DNA from: Candidatus Enterococcus murrayae
GTDB lineage: Bacteria; Bacillota; Bacilli; Lactobacillales; Enterococcaceae
Reading direction: 5' to 3'
Assembly (NCBI RefSeq): GCF_017315985.1
Contig: NZ_JAFLVR010000009.1
Location: forward strand, 1 to 64,000
DNA: 64,000 nt
How positions within the stretch are numbered: the first letter of the stretch is position 1; every line of letters begins with the position of its first letter. This document shows, one piece after another, positions 32,598 to 40,900 of this stretch. A program made the translations under genes and the position numbers. The notes beneath the pieces were generated by a model. That model was given only the letters and a program-made list of their open reading frames with translations. It made no database searches and had not been told where the DNA came from.

Positions 32598-32702
32598 TTA
32601 ACGAACGATGAAAAGCATAATTGACAGAAAAAAGAGACCATCCCTTTGAAATCCTAAGCCAGTCCTGAAAATCTGCACACTAATCCTATCAACGTTCGTT
32701 AA
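32598..32702 (-). promoter_or_regulatory. Structured segment of the lsa leader
   Basis: TTAACGAACG and CGTTCGTTAA (plus coordinates 32598-32607 and 32693-32702) can form a 10-bp long-range stem. Inside it, the minus-strand element AGGATTAG (plus 32680-32687) is exactly complementary to CTAATCCT of the terminator's 5' arm and could act as antiterminator. Confidence 0.5.
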
Positions 32703-32781
32703 TTTAAGATCGGTTTGCAGCTTCCAACATTCGCTTAGTTTTTCAATGGCATAATCCCTCGTTTCAATTTAAGATGTTTTT

Positions 32782-32810
32782 ATTAAACCAAATTTTTCTG
32801 GCTTTGTCAA
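32782..32810 (-). promoter_or_regulatory. Promoter of the lsa gene
   Basis: On the minus strand TTGACA (32810-32805), 17-base spacer, TTTAAT (32787-32782). It gives a leader of about 365 bases. Confidence 0.75.
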
Positions 32811-33011
32811 AAAAATACGGACGCAGCCGCTTCCCCAAACATGCTACGCCCTGGAGTGATCCTCGATATACGAGGCGAAGAAAATTCATTCTTCTATTAT
32901 TATAGTAGCATATTTCAGAAAAAAAAAGTCTTTTAAACACTTGGGAAAAGATAGCAGTGGAGCCGTTATCAAAAAGTTTGGTACAATGGATGCAGAAATG
33001 GAGGTGGAGGG

Positions 33012-34760
33012 ATGAACTATGCAGGAATTTATCATCGTCCCGAAAGCGAATTTGCTTTTCTTTATACGAAAGACTTGATGCGGATTCGTCTGCAAACAGG
33101 TCGCAATGAGATAAAATCGGTCGGTTTAATCAGCGGCGATTTTTATACCTTTGCTGAGGAAAAATGGTACCAAACCAAGCAGGAAATGAACAAAACGTAT
33201 ACGACGGATACTCATGATTATTGGGAAATTGAAGTAACAGCACCCAATCATCGCTTGGCGTATGCTTTTTGCATTACGGGTTATGACGGTACACAGATTT
33301 TTTACACCGATCAGGGAATCTTTGAATATGAAGAAGACCGATTGAGTCGAGATTATTTATATTTTCGCATGCCTTATTTTCAAGAAATCGATCGTTTTAA
33401 GGTACCGGATTGGGTGGCAAAAACAGTTTGGTATCAAATCTTTCCAGAGCGCTTTTACAACGGGGATTCGTCAAACGACCCAGAGGATGCTTTAGCGTGG
33501 GGAAGCGAAAAGCCGACGCGCGAGAATTTTTTTGGCGGTGACTTGCAGGGTGTTATCGAAAAATTGGATTATTTGGAGGATTTAGGTGTAAATGGGTTGT
33601 ATCTTTGCCCGATCTTCACCTCTCCATCGAATCATAAATATGATACGGTGGATTATTATGAGATTGATCCTCACTTTGGGAATAAGCAGCTTTTTCGCGA
33701 GCTGGTTGAAAAGGCCCATGAGCGCGGTATTCGAGTGATGCTGGATGCGGTCTTCAATCATTTAGGTGCGAGTTCTCATCAATGGCAGGATGTGATTTTA
33801 CATGGTCAAGAATCTGCTTACGCTGATTGGTTTCATATTGATTCCTTTCCACCGAGCTATACAGCGATTCCGGATTCAGAGTATGCCAAAAATTTGAATT
33901 ATGACACCTTCAGCTTCAATCCACATATGCCGAAGCTGAATACGGCGAATCCTGAAGTTCAAAAGTATTTATTGGAGATCGCGACCTATTGGATTCGAGA
34001 ATTTGACATTGACGGTTGGCGGCTGGACGTGGCCAATGAGGTCGATCATCATTTTTGGAAAAAATTTCATGAAGCGGTGCTGCAGCAGAAAGAGGATCTG
34101 TATATTTTAGGTGAAATTTGGCATTCTTCCCAGCGCTGGCTGCAAGGAGATGAGTTCCACGCGGTGATGAATTACGCATTTACCGACAGTATCAAGGCCT
34201 TTTTCGTAGAGCAGACGATTTCGATCTCGCAAATGATTTTCGGAATGAATCGCCAGCAGTTGCTTTATCGGGATCAAACCAATGAGGTGAGCTTCAATTT
34301 GCTGGATTCTCATGATACTCCGCGGATCTTAACTTTGTGTCAAGGAAACAAGGATTTGATGAAGGCTGTTCTGACCTTTATGTTCATTCAAAAGGGGACG
34401 CCGTGTCTTTATTATGGGACGGAAGTTGGAATGGAAGGCGAGATGGATCCAGATTGTCGCCGTTGTATGATTTGGGAAGGACAAGATGAGGAGCTTCGGA
34501 CGTTTTTCAAACAGCTGATTGCTTTACGGAAGCAATTTTCCGAGGTGTTCAGTTACGGGACCATGACTTGGCATTATGATGATGATAAAAAGGCTTTTTC
34601 ACTGACACGCAGCTATAAGGAAAAAGCCGTGATTGCGACATTTAACGAAGGGGATTCCTTTGAGGTTGAAAAAGCGGGACGTCGAGTATTCGGCCAGAAT
34701 TATCATGAGGCGGAGGAATATCAGCTATCGCCCCATGGATTTGTGATTCAAGAGCAGTAA
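33012..34760 (+). CDS. GH13 alpha-glycosidase (neopullulanase/maltogenic amylase type)
   Basis: 582 residues. An N-terminal beta-domain (1-120) typical of GH13_20 enzymes precedes the TIM barrel. Catalytic residues are D339 (WRLDVANE), E368 (LGEIWH) and D435 (DSHDTP); VFPERF-like IFPERFYNGD and AVFNHLG are conserved region markers. No signal peptide, so it acts in the cytoplasm on maltodextrins or cyclodextrins entering the cell. GGAGGTGGAGGG precedes the ATG. No maltose transport genes adjoin; it is monocistronic. Confidence 0.9.
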   Translation: MNYAGIYHRPESEFAFLYTKDLMRIRLQTGRNEIKSVGLISGDFYTFAEEKWYQTKQEMNKTYTTDTHDYWEIEVTAPNHRLAYAFCITGYDGTQIFYTDQGIFEYEEDRLSRDYLYFRMPYFQEIDRFKVPDWVAKTVWYQIFPERFYNGDSSNDPEDALAWGSEKPTRENFFGGDLQGVIEKLDYLEDLGVNGLYLCPIFTSPSNHKYDTVDYYEIDPHFGNKQLFRELVEKAHERGIRVMLDAVFNHLGASSHQWQDVILHGQESAYADWFHIDSFPPSYTAIPDSEYAKNLNYDTFSFNPHMPKLNTANPEVQKYLLEIATYWIREFDIDGWRLDVANEVDHHFWKKFHEAVLQQKEDLYILGEIWHSSQRWLQGDEFHAVMNYAFTDSIKAFFVEQTISISQMIFGMNRQQLLYRDQTNEVSFNLLDSHDTPRILTLCQGNKDLMKAVLTFMFIQKGTPCLYYGTEVGMEGEMDPDCRRCMIWEGQDEELRTFFKQLIALRKQFSEVFSYGTMTWHYDDDKKAFSLTRSYKEKAVIATFNEGDSFEVEKAGRRVFGQNYHEAEEYQLSPHGFVIQEQ

Positions 34761-34958
34761 TAGCGAGTCGCTTTAATTGGAAAAAAGTAAAAAGATGCAT
34801 ATAGTAGATGAAGAAACGAATAAGGATGTCAAGCTGTTCACAGTTGGCTATGGTGGAACTGGAATATCAGATTTCAGGTATAGAGCGAACAGGTCGTTTA
34901 GCGGAACGATATACGGCATTCAAATCGGGATCATTTACTCGAATAAGGAGAGATACTT

Positions 34959-35330
34959 ATGGAATTGTTCATTTTTTTACTTTCAGGAATCATCGGTCTG
35001 CTTCATTTAGTGATCATGGGCCTAGAAATGTTTGCACCGATGGAAAAACAGGCCAAGACATTTGATATGCCCCATGAATTTGTCGTTCAAAAGAATGCCC
35101 AGATTGCTTTGAAGAACATGGGAATTTACAATGGCAGCTTGGGGCTGGTGATGCTGGTCAGTTTATTCCTATTTCAAGGAGACATTCGGCTAAAGGTTCT
35201 GCTGCTGCTTAATCTTTTTGTAGTGATCGTCGGCCTTTATGGCGGAAAGACTGTGACAAAATCTATTTATTTGATTCAAGCATTGCCTGCAATTATTACG
35301 GCTTTGCTGATTCTGCTTCAATTAGTTTAA
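34959..35330 (+). CDS. DUF1304 membrane protein
   Basis: 123 residues with four predicted membrane segments; MELFIFLLSGIIGLLHLVIMGLEMF and the QKNAQIALKNMGIYNG loop (shorter element KNMGIYNG) are typical of DUF1304. AAGGAG precedes the ATG. Function unknown. The 200 bases upstream contain only weak overlapping frames that I do not regard as genes. Confidence 0.8.
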   Translation: MELFIFLLSGIIGLLHLVIMGLEMFAPMEKQAKTFDMPHEFVVQKNAQIALKNMGIYNGSLGLVMLVSLFLFQGDIRLKVLLLLNLFVVIVGLYGGKTVTKSIYLIQALPAIITALLILLQLV

Positions 35331-35337
35331 AAAAAGC

Positions 35338-35370
35338 TCGGCTAAGACTTGTTTCTTAGTCGATTTTTTT
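35338..35370 (+). terminator. Rho-independent terminator
   Basis: TCGGCTAAGA pairs with TCTTAGTCGA (one G-U pair), followed by seven Ts. Confidence 0.85.
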
Positions 35371-35446
35371 GTACTAGTGAGTCGAGAGAAGTAGAGCGTT
35401 TTTATGGTATAGTAGGAGAATCAGGCGACAGCTACGGAGGAAAAAA

Positions 35447-35947
35447 ATGAATAATAATGATTTATTGCTGCGGTTAAGATACGCGTTGGATATCAAGGAT
35501 AGTGATATCGTAAAGGCCTTTCAACTAGGCGGCATGGAGATTTCTAGAGAAGAAGAGCAAGCGATGCTGACAAAGGTACGTGATCAGGATCTGGAAGAAA
35601 ATGACGATTTTGAAAAGAACGTTTATCAAAAAATGATCAATAACAAAGTTCTCGATACATTTTTGAATGGTTTTATCACCTTAATACGCGGTGAAGCAAA
35701 GGATAAGCCGCAGCCGCAAAGCGGAGAAATCAAGCATATCAACAATGTTTTATTGAAAAAGGTAAAGATTGCTTTAGCATTGACCAGTGAGGACATGCTG
35801 GAAATTTTAGCTGAAGCCGGTGTTTATCCGTCAAAGGGCGAGCTCGGTGCGATCCTGCGGAAAGAAGGACACCGCAATTTTAAACCCTGCGGCGATAATT
35901 ATACTCGGAATTTTCTAAAGGGATTAGCTTTGTGTTATCGGGAGTAA
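35447..35947 (+). CDS. DUF1456 family protein
   Basis: 166 residues made of two copies of the DUF1456 repeat: NDLLLRLRYALDIKDSDIVKAF (about 4-25) and NNVLLKKVKIALALTSEDMLEIL (about 98-120), the layout of E. coli YehS. Each begins a four-helix module. Function unknown, cytoplasmic. GGAGG precedes the ATG. Confidence 0.85.
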   Translation: MNNNDLLLRLRYALDIKDSDIVKAFQLGGMEISREEEQAMLTKVRDQDLEENDDFEKNVYQKMINNKVLDTFLNGFITLIRGEAKDKPQPQSGEIKHINNVLLKKVKIALALTSEDMLEILAEAGVYPSKGELGAILRKEGHRNFKPCGDNYTRNFLKGLALCYRE

Positions 35948-35955
35948 ATGAATTG

Positions 35956-35983
35956 GGCCAGTCATTAGACTGGTCTATTTTTG
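35956..35983 (+). terminator. Rho-independent terminator
   Basis: GGCCAGTC pairs with GACTGGTC around ATTA, followed by TATTTTT. Confidence 0.8.
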
Positions 35984-36043
35984 TGCCTAGAATAGGCGAG
36001 TCGCTACGATTTTCTTGCTAAAGCGTTAAATTCTGTTTTACTT

Positions 36044-36057
36044 GCACATATATGTGC
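36044..36057. promoter_or_regulatory. 14-bp palindrome upstream of ppdK
   Basis: GCACATATATGTGC is a perfect palindrome about 25 bases before the likely -35 of ppdK. A regulator site is plausible; the binding protein is unknown. Confidence 0.4.
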
Positions 36058-36082
36058 GTAATAAAATTATATAAACATCTTA

Positions 36083-36111
36083 TTGACTTTGTATAATCAT
36101 CGTATTACACT
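36083..36111 (+). promoter_or_regulatory. Probable ppdK promoter
   Basis: TTGACT (36083-36088), 17-base spacer, TACACT (36106-36111). A TATAAT at 36092 lacks a partner -35. Confidence 0.5.
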
Positions 36112-36151
36112 GGAATCAGGTTAAATAAAACTATTTTAAGAGGAGAAGCGC

Positions 36152-38779
36152 ATGAATCGTTGGGTTTATTTATTTTCAGAAGGATCAAAGGAACAAAAGG
36201 ATTTATTAGGCGGCAAAGGAGCCAATCTTGCTGAGATGACAAAATTAGGTCTGCCAGTTCCTACCGGCTTCACTGTAACCACTGAAGCATGTTTGTATTA
36301 TTTGAATCAAGGCAATCAATTGATTCCGGAAATGAAGGATCAGGTGATGGAGGCCGTTGAAAAATTGTCTGCTAAAACCGGGAAGAAGTTTGGCGATTTA
36401 GACAATCCCTTATTGGTTTCGGTTCGCAGCGGATCAAAGTTCTCGATGCCGGGGATGATGGATACTGTTTTGAACCTTGGATTAAATGACCAAACAGTTG
36501 CGGCTTTGGCAGAGAATAGTCAGAATGAACGCTTTGCCTATGATTGTTATCGTCGGTTGCTGCAAATGTTCGGCAATGTCGTGATGGGGATGGATAATAG
36601 TGATTTTGAAAACCACATCACCGCGTTAAAAAAGATAAACGGCTTGTCATTTGATAATGAGTTGACCGCCGATCATTGGAAACAAATTGTAAGCGAGTAC
36701 AAAGAGATTTATCGGAAGAAATTACAGCGGGAATTCCCGCAGGATCCGATCGAACAATTATATTTAGCGATCGAAGCGGTCTTCGGCAGCTGGAACAATC
36801 AACGGGCAAAAACCTATCGTCGACTGCATGATATCAGTGATGATTTAGGAACCGCTGTAAATATTCAGGAAATGGTCTTTGGAAATTTTGGCGAAAGCTC
36901 TGGGACAGGTGTAGTATTCTCCCGCAACCCATCGTTAGGTGATCCTGGTTTATTCGGCGAGTATTTAATCAATGCTCAGGGAGAGGATGTAGTGGCAGGT
37001 GTTCGAACACCAAAACCGATCCAAGTTTTGGCGGACGAGCTGCCGGAACAGTATCAGCAATTAAAGAGTATCTGCGAAAACTTAGAAAAGCATTATCACG
37101 ACATGCAGGATGTGGAATTTACGATCGAGCGGGAAAAATTATTTATTCTGCAGACCCGTAGTGGGAAGCGCACGTCGAAGGCGGCGCTAACGATCCTGTT
37201 GGATTTTTATAAAGAAGGAATCATTGACGAAAAGGAATTAGTCAGCCGCATCGAAGCGAAGGACTTGGAGGCAGCGTTGCATCCTAACTTCGATGAAAAA
37301 GAATTGAAACTGCATGAATCATTTTTATCTGGATTAGCAGCTAGCCCGGGCGCTGCAACAGGAGCGGCATATTTTACTGCCGAAGCAGCGACCGAGGCCA
37401 AAGCTCGCGGGGAAAAAGTCGTATTGGTTCGTGAAGAAACGTCACCTGAAGATATCGAAGGAATCGCAGTCAGCGAAGCGGTAGTTACCAGTCGCGGCGG
37501 TATGACCTCACATGCGGCAGTAGTCGCTCGCGGAATGGGGATCTGTTCGGTGGTGGGCTGTGAACGATTGAATGTACTGGAAGAAAACAAAGCGACCGTT
37601 GGAGACAAGGTCATTGAAGAAGGAACAATTCTATCTGTTGATGGAACCAGCGGCAGCATTTATTTTGGCGAAATTCCGATGGAGGAAGTAACGAATACCG
37701 TCGCGTTAGATGAGCTGCATGTAATTTGGGATCGTCATGCGAAAATCAGAGTCCGTGCAAATGCCGAAACACCAAATGATATCGAGACAGGAATGTCCTT
37801 AGGGGCAGTCGGTATTGGGTTGGCTCGGACAGAGCACATGTTCTTTGAAAAGAGCCGTCTGCTGCAATTCCGTCAATTGATTTTGGCAGATAGTTTGGAC
37901 GAACGCTTAGAAGTGCTGAAGGATTTAAAGGAAGTGCAAAAGCAGGACTTTAAATTTATGTATGAAGCAGCGCAGGGCAAAGCGACGACGATTCGTTTAC
38001 TTGATCCGCCGCTGCATGAATTTCTGCCTAAAGGATCAGATGAATGCCGCGAGGTCGCAAAAGAATTAGGTAAGACCTTTAATGAAGTGAAGCGGAAAAC
38101 GGATAATCTGGCGGAGGTCAATCCAATGTTAGGATTTCGCGGCTTGCGATTAGGCGTGGCTTATCCAGAAATCTATCAAATGCAGGCGGAGGCGATCATT
38201 GAAGCGGCTTGCGAAGTGACGAAGGAAAATGACTTTACGATCCAACCAGAAATCATGATTCCATTTACCATTGATGCGCAGGAGTTTGCTCGCGTGCGTG
38301 CATCGATTGAAGAAGCAATCCAAAAGAGTCTCAAGGAGCACGAGCAAGTGCTAGACTATCAAATCGGTACCATGATCGAGATTCCAAGAGCCTGTTTTGT
38401 AGCAGATGAGATCGCAAAACATGCGGACTTCTTCAGCTTTGGCACCAATGATTTGACTCAGATGGCTCTGGGACTGTCTCGCGATGATTCACCGCGCATC
38501 ATTAATCAATATATGGAAGCAGGGATTTTCGCGGATGATCCATTCCAAGTATTGGATGAATCAGGAGTCGGAGCGCTGATGAAGCTGGCCATTGAAGGCG
38601 GGAGAAGTGTAAATCCGAAACTGAAGATTGGAATTTGCGGTGAAGCGGCAGCTCATCCGAAGTCAATCGCCTTCTTAAATCATTTGGCGATCGATTATAT
38701 CTCTTGTTCACCATTTAGAATTCCTCAGGCAAAAATGACCTTGGCTCAATCAGCGGTCGATTTGTCATCGGAATCTTGA
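36152..38779 (+). CDS. ppdK: Pyruvate, phosphate dikinase
   Basis: 875 residues, the usual PPDK length. The N-terminal ATP-grasp domain carries GGKGANLAEM (about 21-30) and RSGSKFSMPGMMDTVLNLG (about 92-110). The swivelling His domain has GGMTSHAAVVARGMG (catalytic His near 456), and the C-terminal PEP domain ends with GICGEAAAHP (catalytic Cys near 832). It interconverts pyruvate, ATP and phosphate with PEP, AMP and PPi. In a lactic acid bacterium this would allow PEP formation for gluconeogenesis or ATP gain from PPi. AAGAGGAGA precedes the ATG. No PPDK regulatory protein gene is adjacent. Confidence 0.96.
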   Translation: MNRWVYLFSEGSKEQKDLLGGKGANLAEMTKLGLPVPTGFTVTTEACLYYLNQGNQLIPEMKDQVMEAVEKLSAKTGKKFGDLDNPLLVSVRSGSKFSMPGMMDTVLNLGLNDQTVAALAENSQNERFAYDCYRRLLQMFGNVVMGMDNSDFENHITALKKINGLSFDNELTADHWKQIVSEYKEIYRKKLQREFPQDPIEQLYLAIEAVFGSWNNQRAKTYRRLHDISDDLGTAVNIQEMVFGNFGESSGTGVVFSRNPSLGDPGLFGEYLINAQGEDVVAGVRTPKPIQVLADELPEQYQQLKSICENLEKHYHDMQDVEFTIEREKLFILQTRSGKRTSKAALTILLDFYKEGIIDEKELVSRIEAKDLEAALHPNFDEKELKLHESFLSGLAASPGAATGAAYFTAEAATEAKARGEKVVLVREETSPEDIEGIAVSEAVVTSRGGMTSHAAVVARGMGICSVVGCERLNVLEENKATVGDKVIEEGTILSVDGTSGSIYFGEIPMEEVTNTVALDELHVIWDRHAKIRVRANAETPNDIETGMSLGAVGIGLARTEHMFFEKSRLLQFRQLILADSLDERLEVLKDLKEVQKQDFKFMYEAAQGKATTIRLLDPPLHEFLPKGSDECREVAKELGKTFNEVKRKTDNLAEVNPMLGFRGLRLGVAYPEIYQMQAEAIIEAACEVTKENDFTIQPEIMIPFTIDAQEFARVRASIEEAIQKSLKEHEQVLDYQIGTMIEIPRACFVADEIAKHADFFSFGTNDLTQMALGLSRDDSPRIINQYMEAGIFADDPFQVLDESGVGALMKLAIEGGRSVNPKLKIGICGEAAAHPKSIAFLNHLAIDYISCSPFRIPQAKMTLAQSAVDLSSES

Positions 38780-38833
38780 ATAAAAAAACACGTATATTAG
38801 TTTTTGGTTAAAAAACAGCATGAATTTGGAAAG

Positions 38834-38868
38834 AGATAGCTTTTTATTAGGCTATCTTTTTTTTGTTA
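38834..38868 (+). terminator. Rho-independent terminator after ppdK
   Basis: AGATAGC pairs with GGCTATCT, followed by eight Ts. Confidence 0.85.
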
Positions 38869-39118
38869 TTAACAGGAAAATTCAAAAACTTAAAATTAAT
38901 TATAGATAACAAATAGATGAGAAAGATCGCCCTTAAATGAATGAAATATAATTTGTAAACGGATTCAACCTTCGTTATACTTCTTATAGGCTTTAAATAT
39001 GTCATGTCACAATAAAACAGCTTCTTTTTTGGTCAGCTTGAATAACATGTTTTTTTACGTGAAAGCTTTATTTTTAATGAAAATCAACTTTTTTCTATTA
39101 AATGGTGGTTTTTTCACA

Positions 39119-39147
39119 ATGACTTATGAATAAAAATACGGTATAAT
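39119..39147 (+). promoter_or_regulatory. Promoter of the pepV leader
   Basis: ATGACT (39119-39124), 17-base spacer, TATAAT (39142-39147). Transcription would start near 39154, giving a 240-base leader before pepV or a separate small RNA. Confidence 0.6.
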
Positions 39148-39189
39148 GCTGACTTGGGAGGTGAAACAAACTGCGGAATTAGGAATCAT

Positions 39190-39307
39190 AGAATAACATC
39201 TTGACATTCATGAGCGGTCTTTTCCGTTGATTGTTTTGACGTATTGCATCCCCAAAAGGGACCGTGAATTCGTCGTTAAGTAAGAAGGTTATTCTAAGCT
39301 GTCAAAA
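39190..39307 (+). ncRNA. Candidate structured leader RNA or small RNA upstream of pepV
   Basis: Three nested or crossing pairings are seen: AGAATAAC (39190-39197) with GTTATTCT (39288-39295); ATTCA-bulge-CGGTC (39206-39219) with GACCGTGAAT (39260-39269); and loop TTTTGAC (39234-39240) with the exact complement GTCAAAA (39301-39307), which would be a pseudoknot. No known riboswitch class, T-box, SRP or 6S signature was recognised. Confidence 0.4.
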
Positions 39308-39395
39308 TTGGAGAACTCTATTTAGACATGATCTTTCTAATGAATCTAACAGGTTTAACAATCTGTTATAAAAAAAAGAAAGCAGGGATTAAACA

Positions 39396-40814
39396 ATGAC
39401 AATTGATTGGCAAAAAGAAGTAGAAGCACGCAAAGACGACTTACTGAAAGACTTAGGCGATCTTATTCGTATCAACAGTATTCGCGATGTGGAACATGGA
39501 ACAAAAGAAGAACCTCTTGGACCAGGACCAGCAGCCGCTTTACGTAAAGTATTGGAATTTGGCGAACGCGATGGTTTCGTGACGAAAAATATCGAAAACG
39601 TAGCGGGTCACATCGAATACGGTGATGGAGAAGAAACCTTTGGGCTTTTAGGACACGTTGACGTTGTTCCCGTTGACGATAACTGGGACACAGATCCATT
39701 TGAACCAGTCATCAAAGATGGAAAATTATACGCACGTGGGTCAGCCGATGATAAAGGACCCTCAATCGCTGCTTATTATGCAATGCGTATTATCAAAGAT
39801 TTAGAATTACCTATTTCTAAGAAAATTCGCTTTATCTTCGGTACTGACGAAGAAAGTGAATGGGTTGGAATCCACCGTTATATGGAAGTTGAAGAAATGC
39901 CTAAGGTTGGTTTTTCTCCAGATGCACAATTTCCGATCATTAATGGTGAAAAAGGAATTTTATCTTATGAAGTGACTTTTGCAAACAAAGACAACGCTGA
40001 AGCTGGCGACTTTGATCTTGTAAGCTTCAATTCTGGTTTGCGTACGAATATGGTACCAGGAGATGCAACAGCTGTTCTTAAAGTGAACGACGAAGCAAAA
40101 GTTGCAGACATGAAAGCGGCATTTGACGCATTCATCGAAAAATCTGAAGTCAAAGGCGAATTTGCTGAAAGCAACGGCGAAATCACGATTACTGTGATCG
40201 GTAAAGGTGCTCATGCACAAGAACCAAAATTTGGTGTTAACTCAGCAACATTCTTAGCAGCTTTCTTAGCTGACTACAACCTTGACGGCAATGGTGCTAA
40301 CTACATTCAAACAATTTCTGAATATATGCACTTAGATTACAACGGTAAGAAAATCAATGCTTACACAAAACACGATGTAATGGGTGAAACAACTTCATCA
40401 GCGAACTTGTTCGACTACAGTGCAGACGGCGACAAAAAAGTTACATTAAATGTTCGTCATCCAGAAGGCATCACAAAAGATATCATCTTAGCCAACATGG
40501 AAGAAGTTCTTAAAGATGCAGGCGTTTCAATCGCGATCATTGGCGACGTAAAAACTCCTCATTATGTTCCAGCAAGCGATCCATTAGTGAAAACATTATT
40601 GGACGTTTACGAAGAACATACTGGTCTTGAAGGCCATGAAGAATCAATCGGCGGAGGGACTTACGGCCGAATCCTAGAACGTGGTGTTGCATATGGCGCA
40701 ATGTTCCCAGGTGAAGAAAACGTAATGCACCAACCAAATGAATTTATGCCGATTGACAGCTTGTTCAAAGCAACAGCAATTTACGCTGATGCTATTTATC
40801 GCTTAGTAAAATAG
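39396..40814 (+). CDS. pepV: Dipeptidase PepV
   Basis: 472 residues, the standard PepV length. M20 metal-site motifs: LLGHVDVVPVDDNW (H about 87), RGSADDKGPS (D about 119), GTDEESEWVG (EE about 153-154) and VMHQPNEFM near the end. PepV hydrolyses a broad range of dipeptides in the cytoplasm of lactic acid bacteria, including carnosine-like ones. AAAGCAGGGA precedes the ATG. It is followed by an oligopeptide transporter, making an uptake-and-cleavage pair. Codon use looks biased, as in highly expressed genes. Confidence 0.95.
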   Translation: MTIDWQKEVEARKDDLLKDLGDLIRINSIRDVEHGTKEEPLGPGPAAALRKVLEFGERDGFVTKNIENVAGHIEYGDGEETFGLLGHVDVVPVDDNWDTDPFEPVIKDGKLYARGSADDKGPSIAAYYAMRIIKDLELPISKKIRFIFGTDEESEWVGIHRYMEVEEMPKVGFSPDAQFPIINGEKGILSYEVTFANKDNAEAGDFDLVSFNSGLRTNMVPGDATAVLKVNDEAKVADMKAAFDAFIEKSEVKGEFAESNGEITITVIGKGAHAQEPKFGVNSATFLAAFLADYNLDGNGANYIQTISEYMHLDYNGKKINAYTKHDVMGETTSSANLFDYSADGDKKVTLNVRHPEGITKDIILANMEEVLKDAGVSIAIIGDVKTPHYVPASDPLVKTLLDVYEEHTGLEGHEESIGGGTYGRILERGVAYGAMFPGEENVMHQPNEFMPIDSLFKATAIYADAIYRLVK

Positions 40815-40826
40815 TCGGTAATGGGA

Positions 40827-40846
40827 GACAGGGATCCTGTCTTTGT
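40827..40846 (+). terminator. Short hairpin between pepV and the OPT gene
   Basis: AGACAGG and CCTGTCT form a 7-bp stem with a short loop followed by TTTGTC. It is a weak terminator at best and may only reduce read-through into the transporter gene. Confidence 0.4.
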
Positions 40847-40900
40847 CAGGATTCCTTATCTCATTGAGGAAATGATAGTAAGGAAGGAATTTCAAAGATA

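Larger units (their letters stand above)
38870..39395. other. Long intergenic region before pepV
   Basis: The first 250 bases are AT-rich with no visible feature. The rest holds a promoter at 39119-39147 and a transcribed leader with RNA-like pairing (39190-39307), then a TAACAG/CTGTTA stem just before the pepV ribosome binding site. Confidence 0.6.

Noticed and set aside
34777-35065. Overlapping small frames upstream of the DUF1304 gene
   Set aside because: Both run into the DUF1304 coding region in other frames and lack start signals.
37207-37659. 150-codon minus-strand frame inside ppdK
   Set aside because: Antisense shadow of a highly conserved enzyme; no start signal and Ser-rich translation typical of such shadows.
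39181-39280. T-box leader, because of GGGACCG near 39258
   Set aside because: The T-box sequence AGGGTGGNACCGCG is not present, there is no terminator/antiterminator pair after it, and pepV is not a typical T-box gene.
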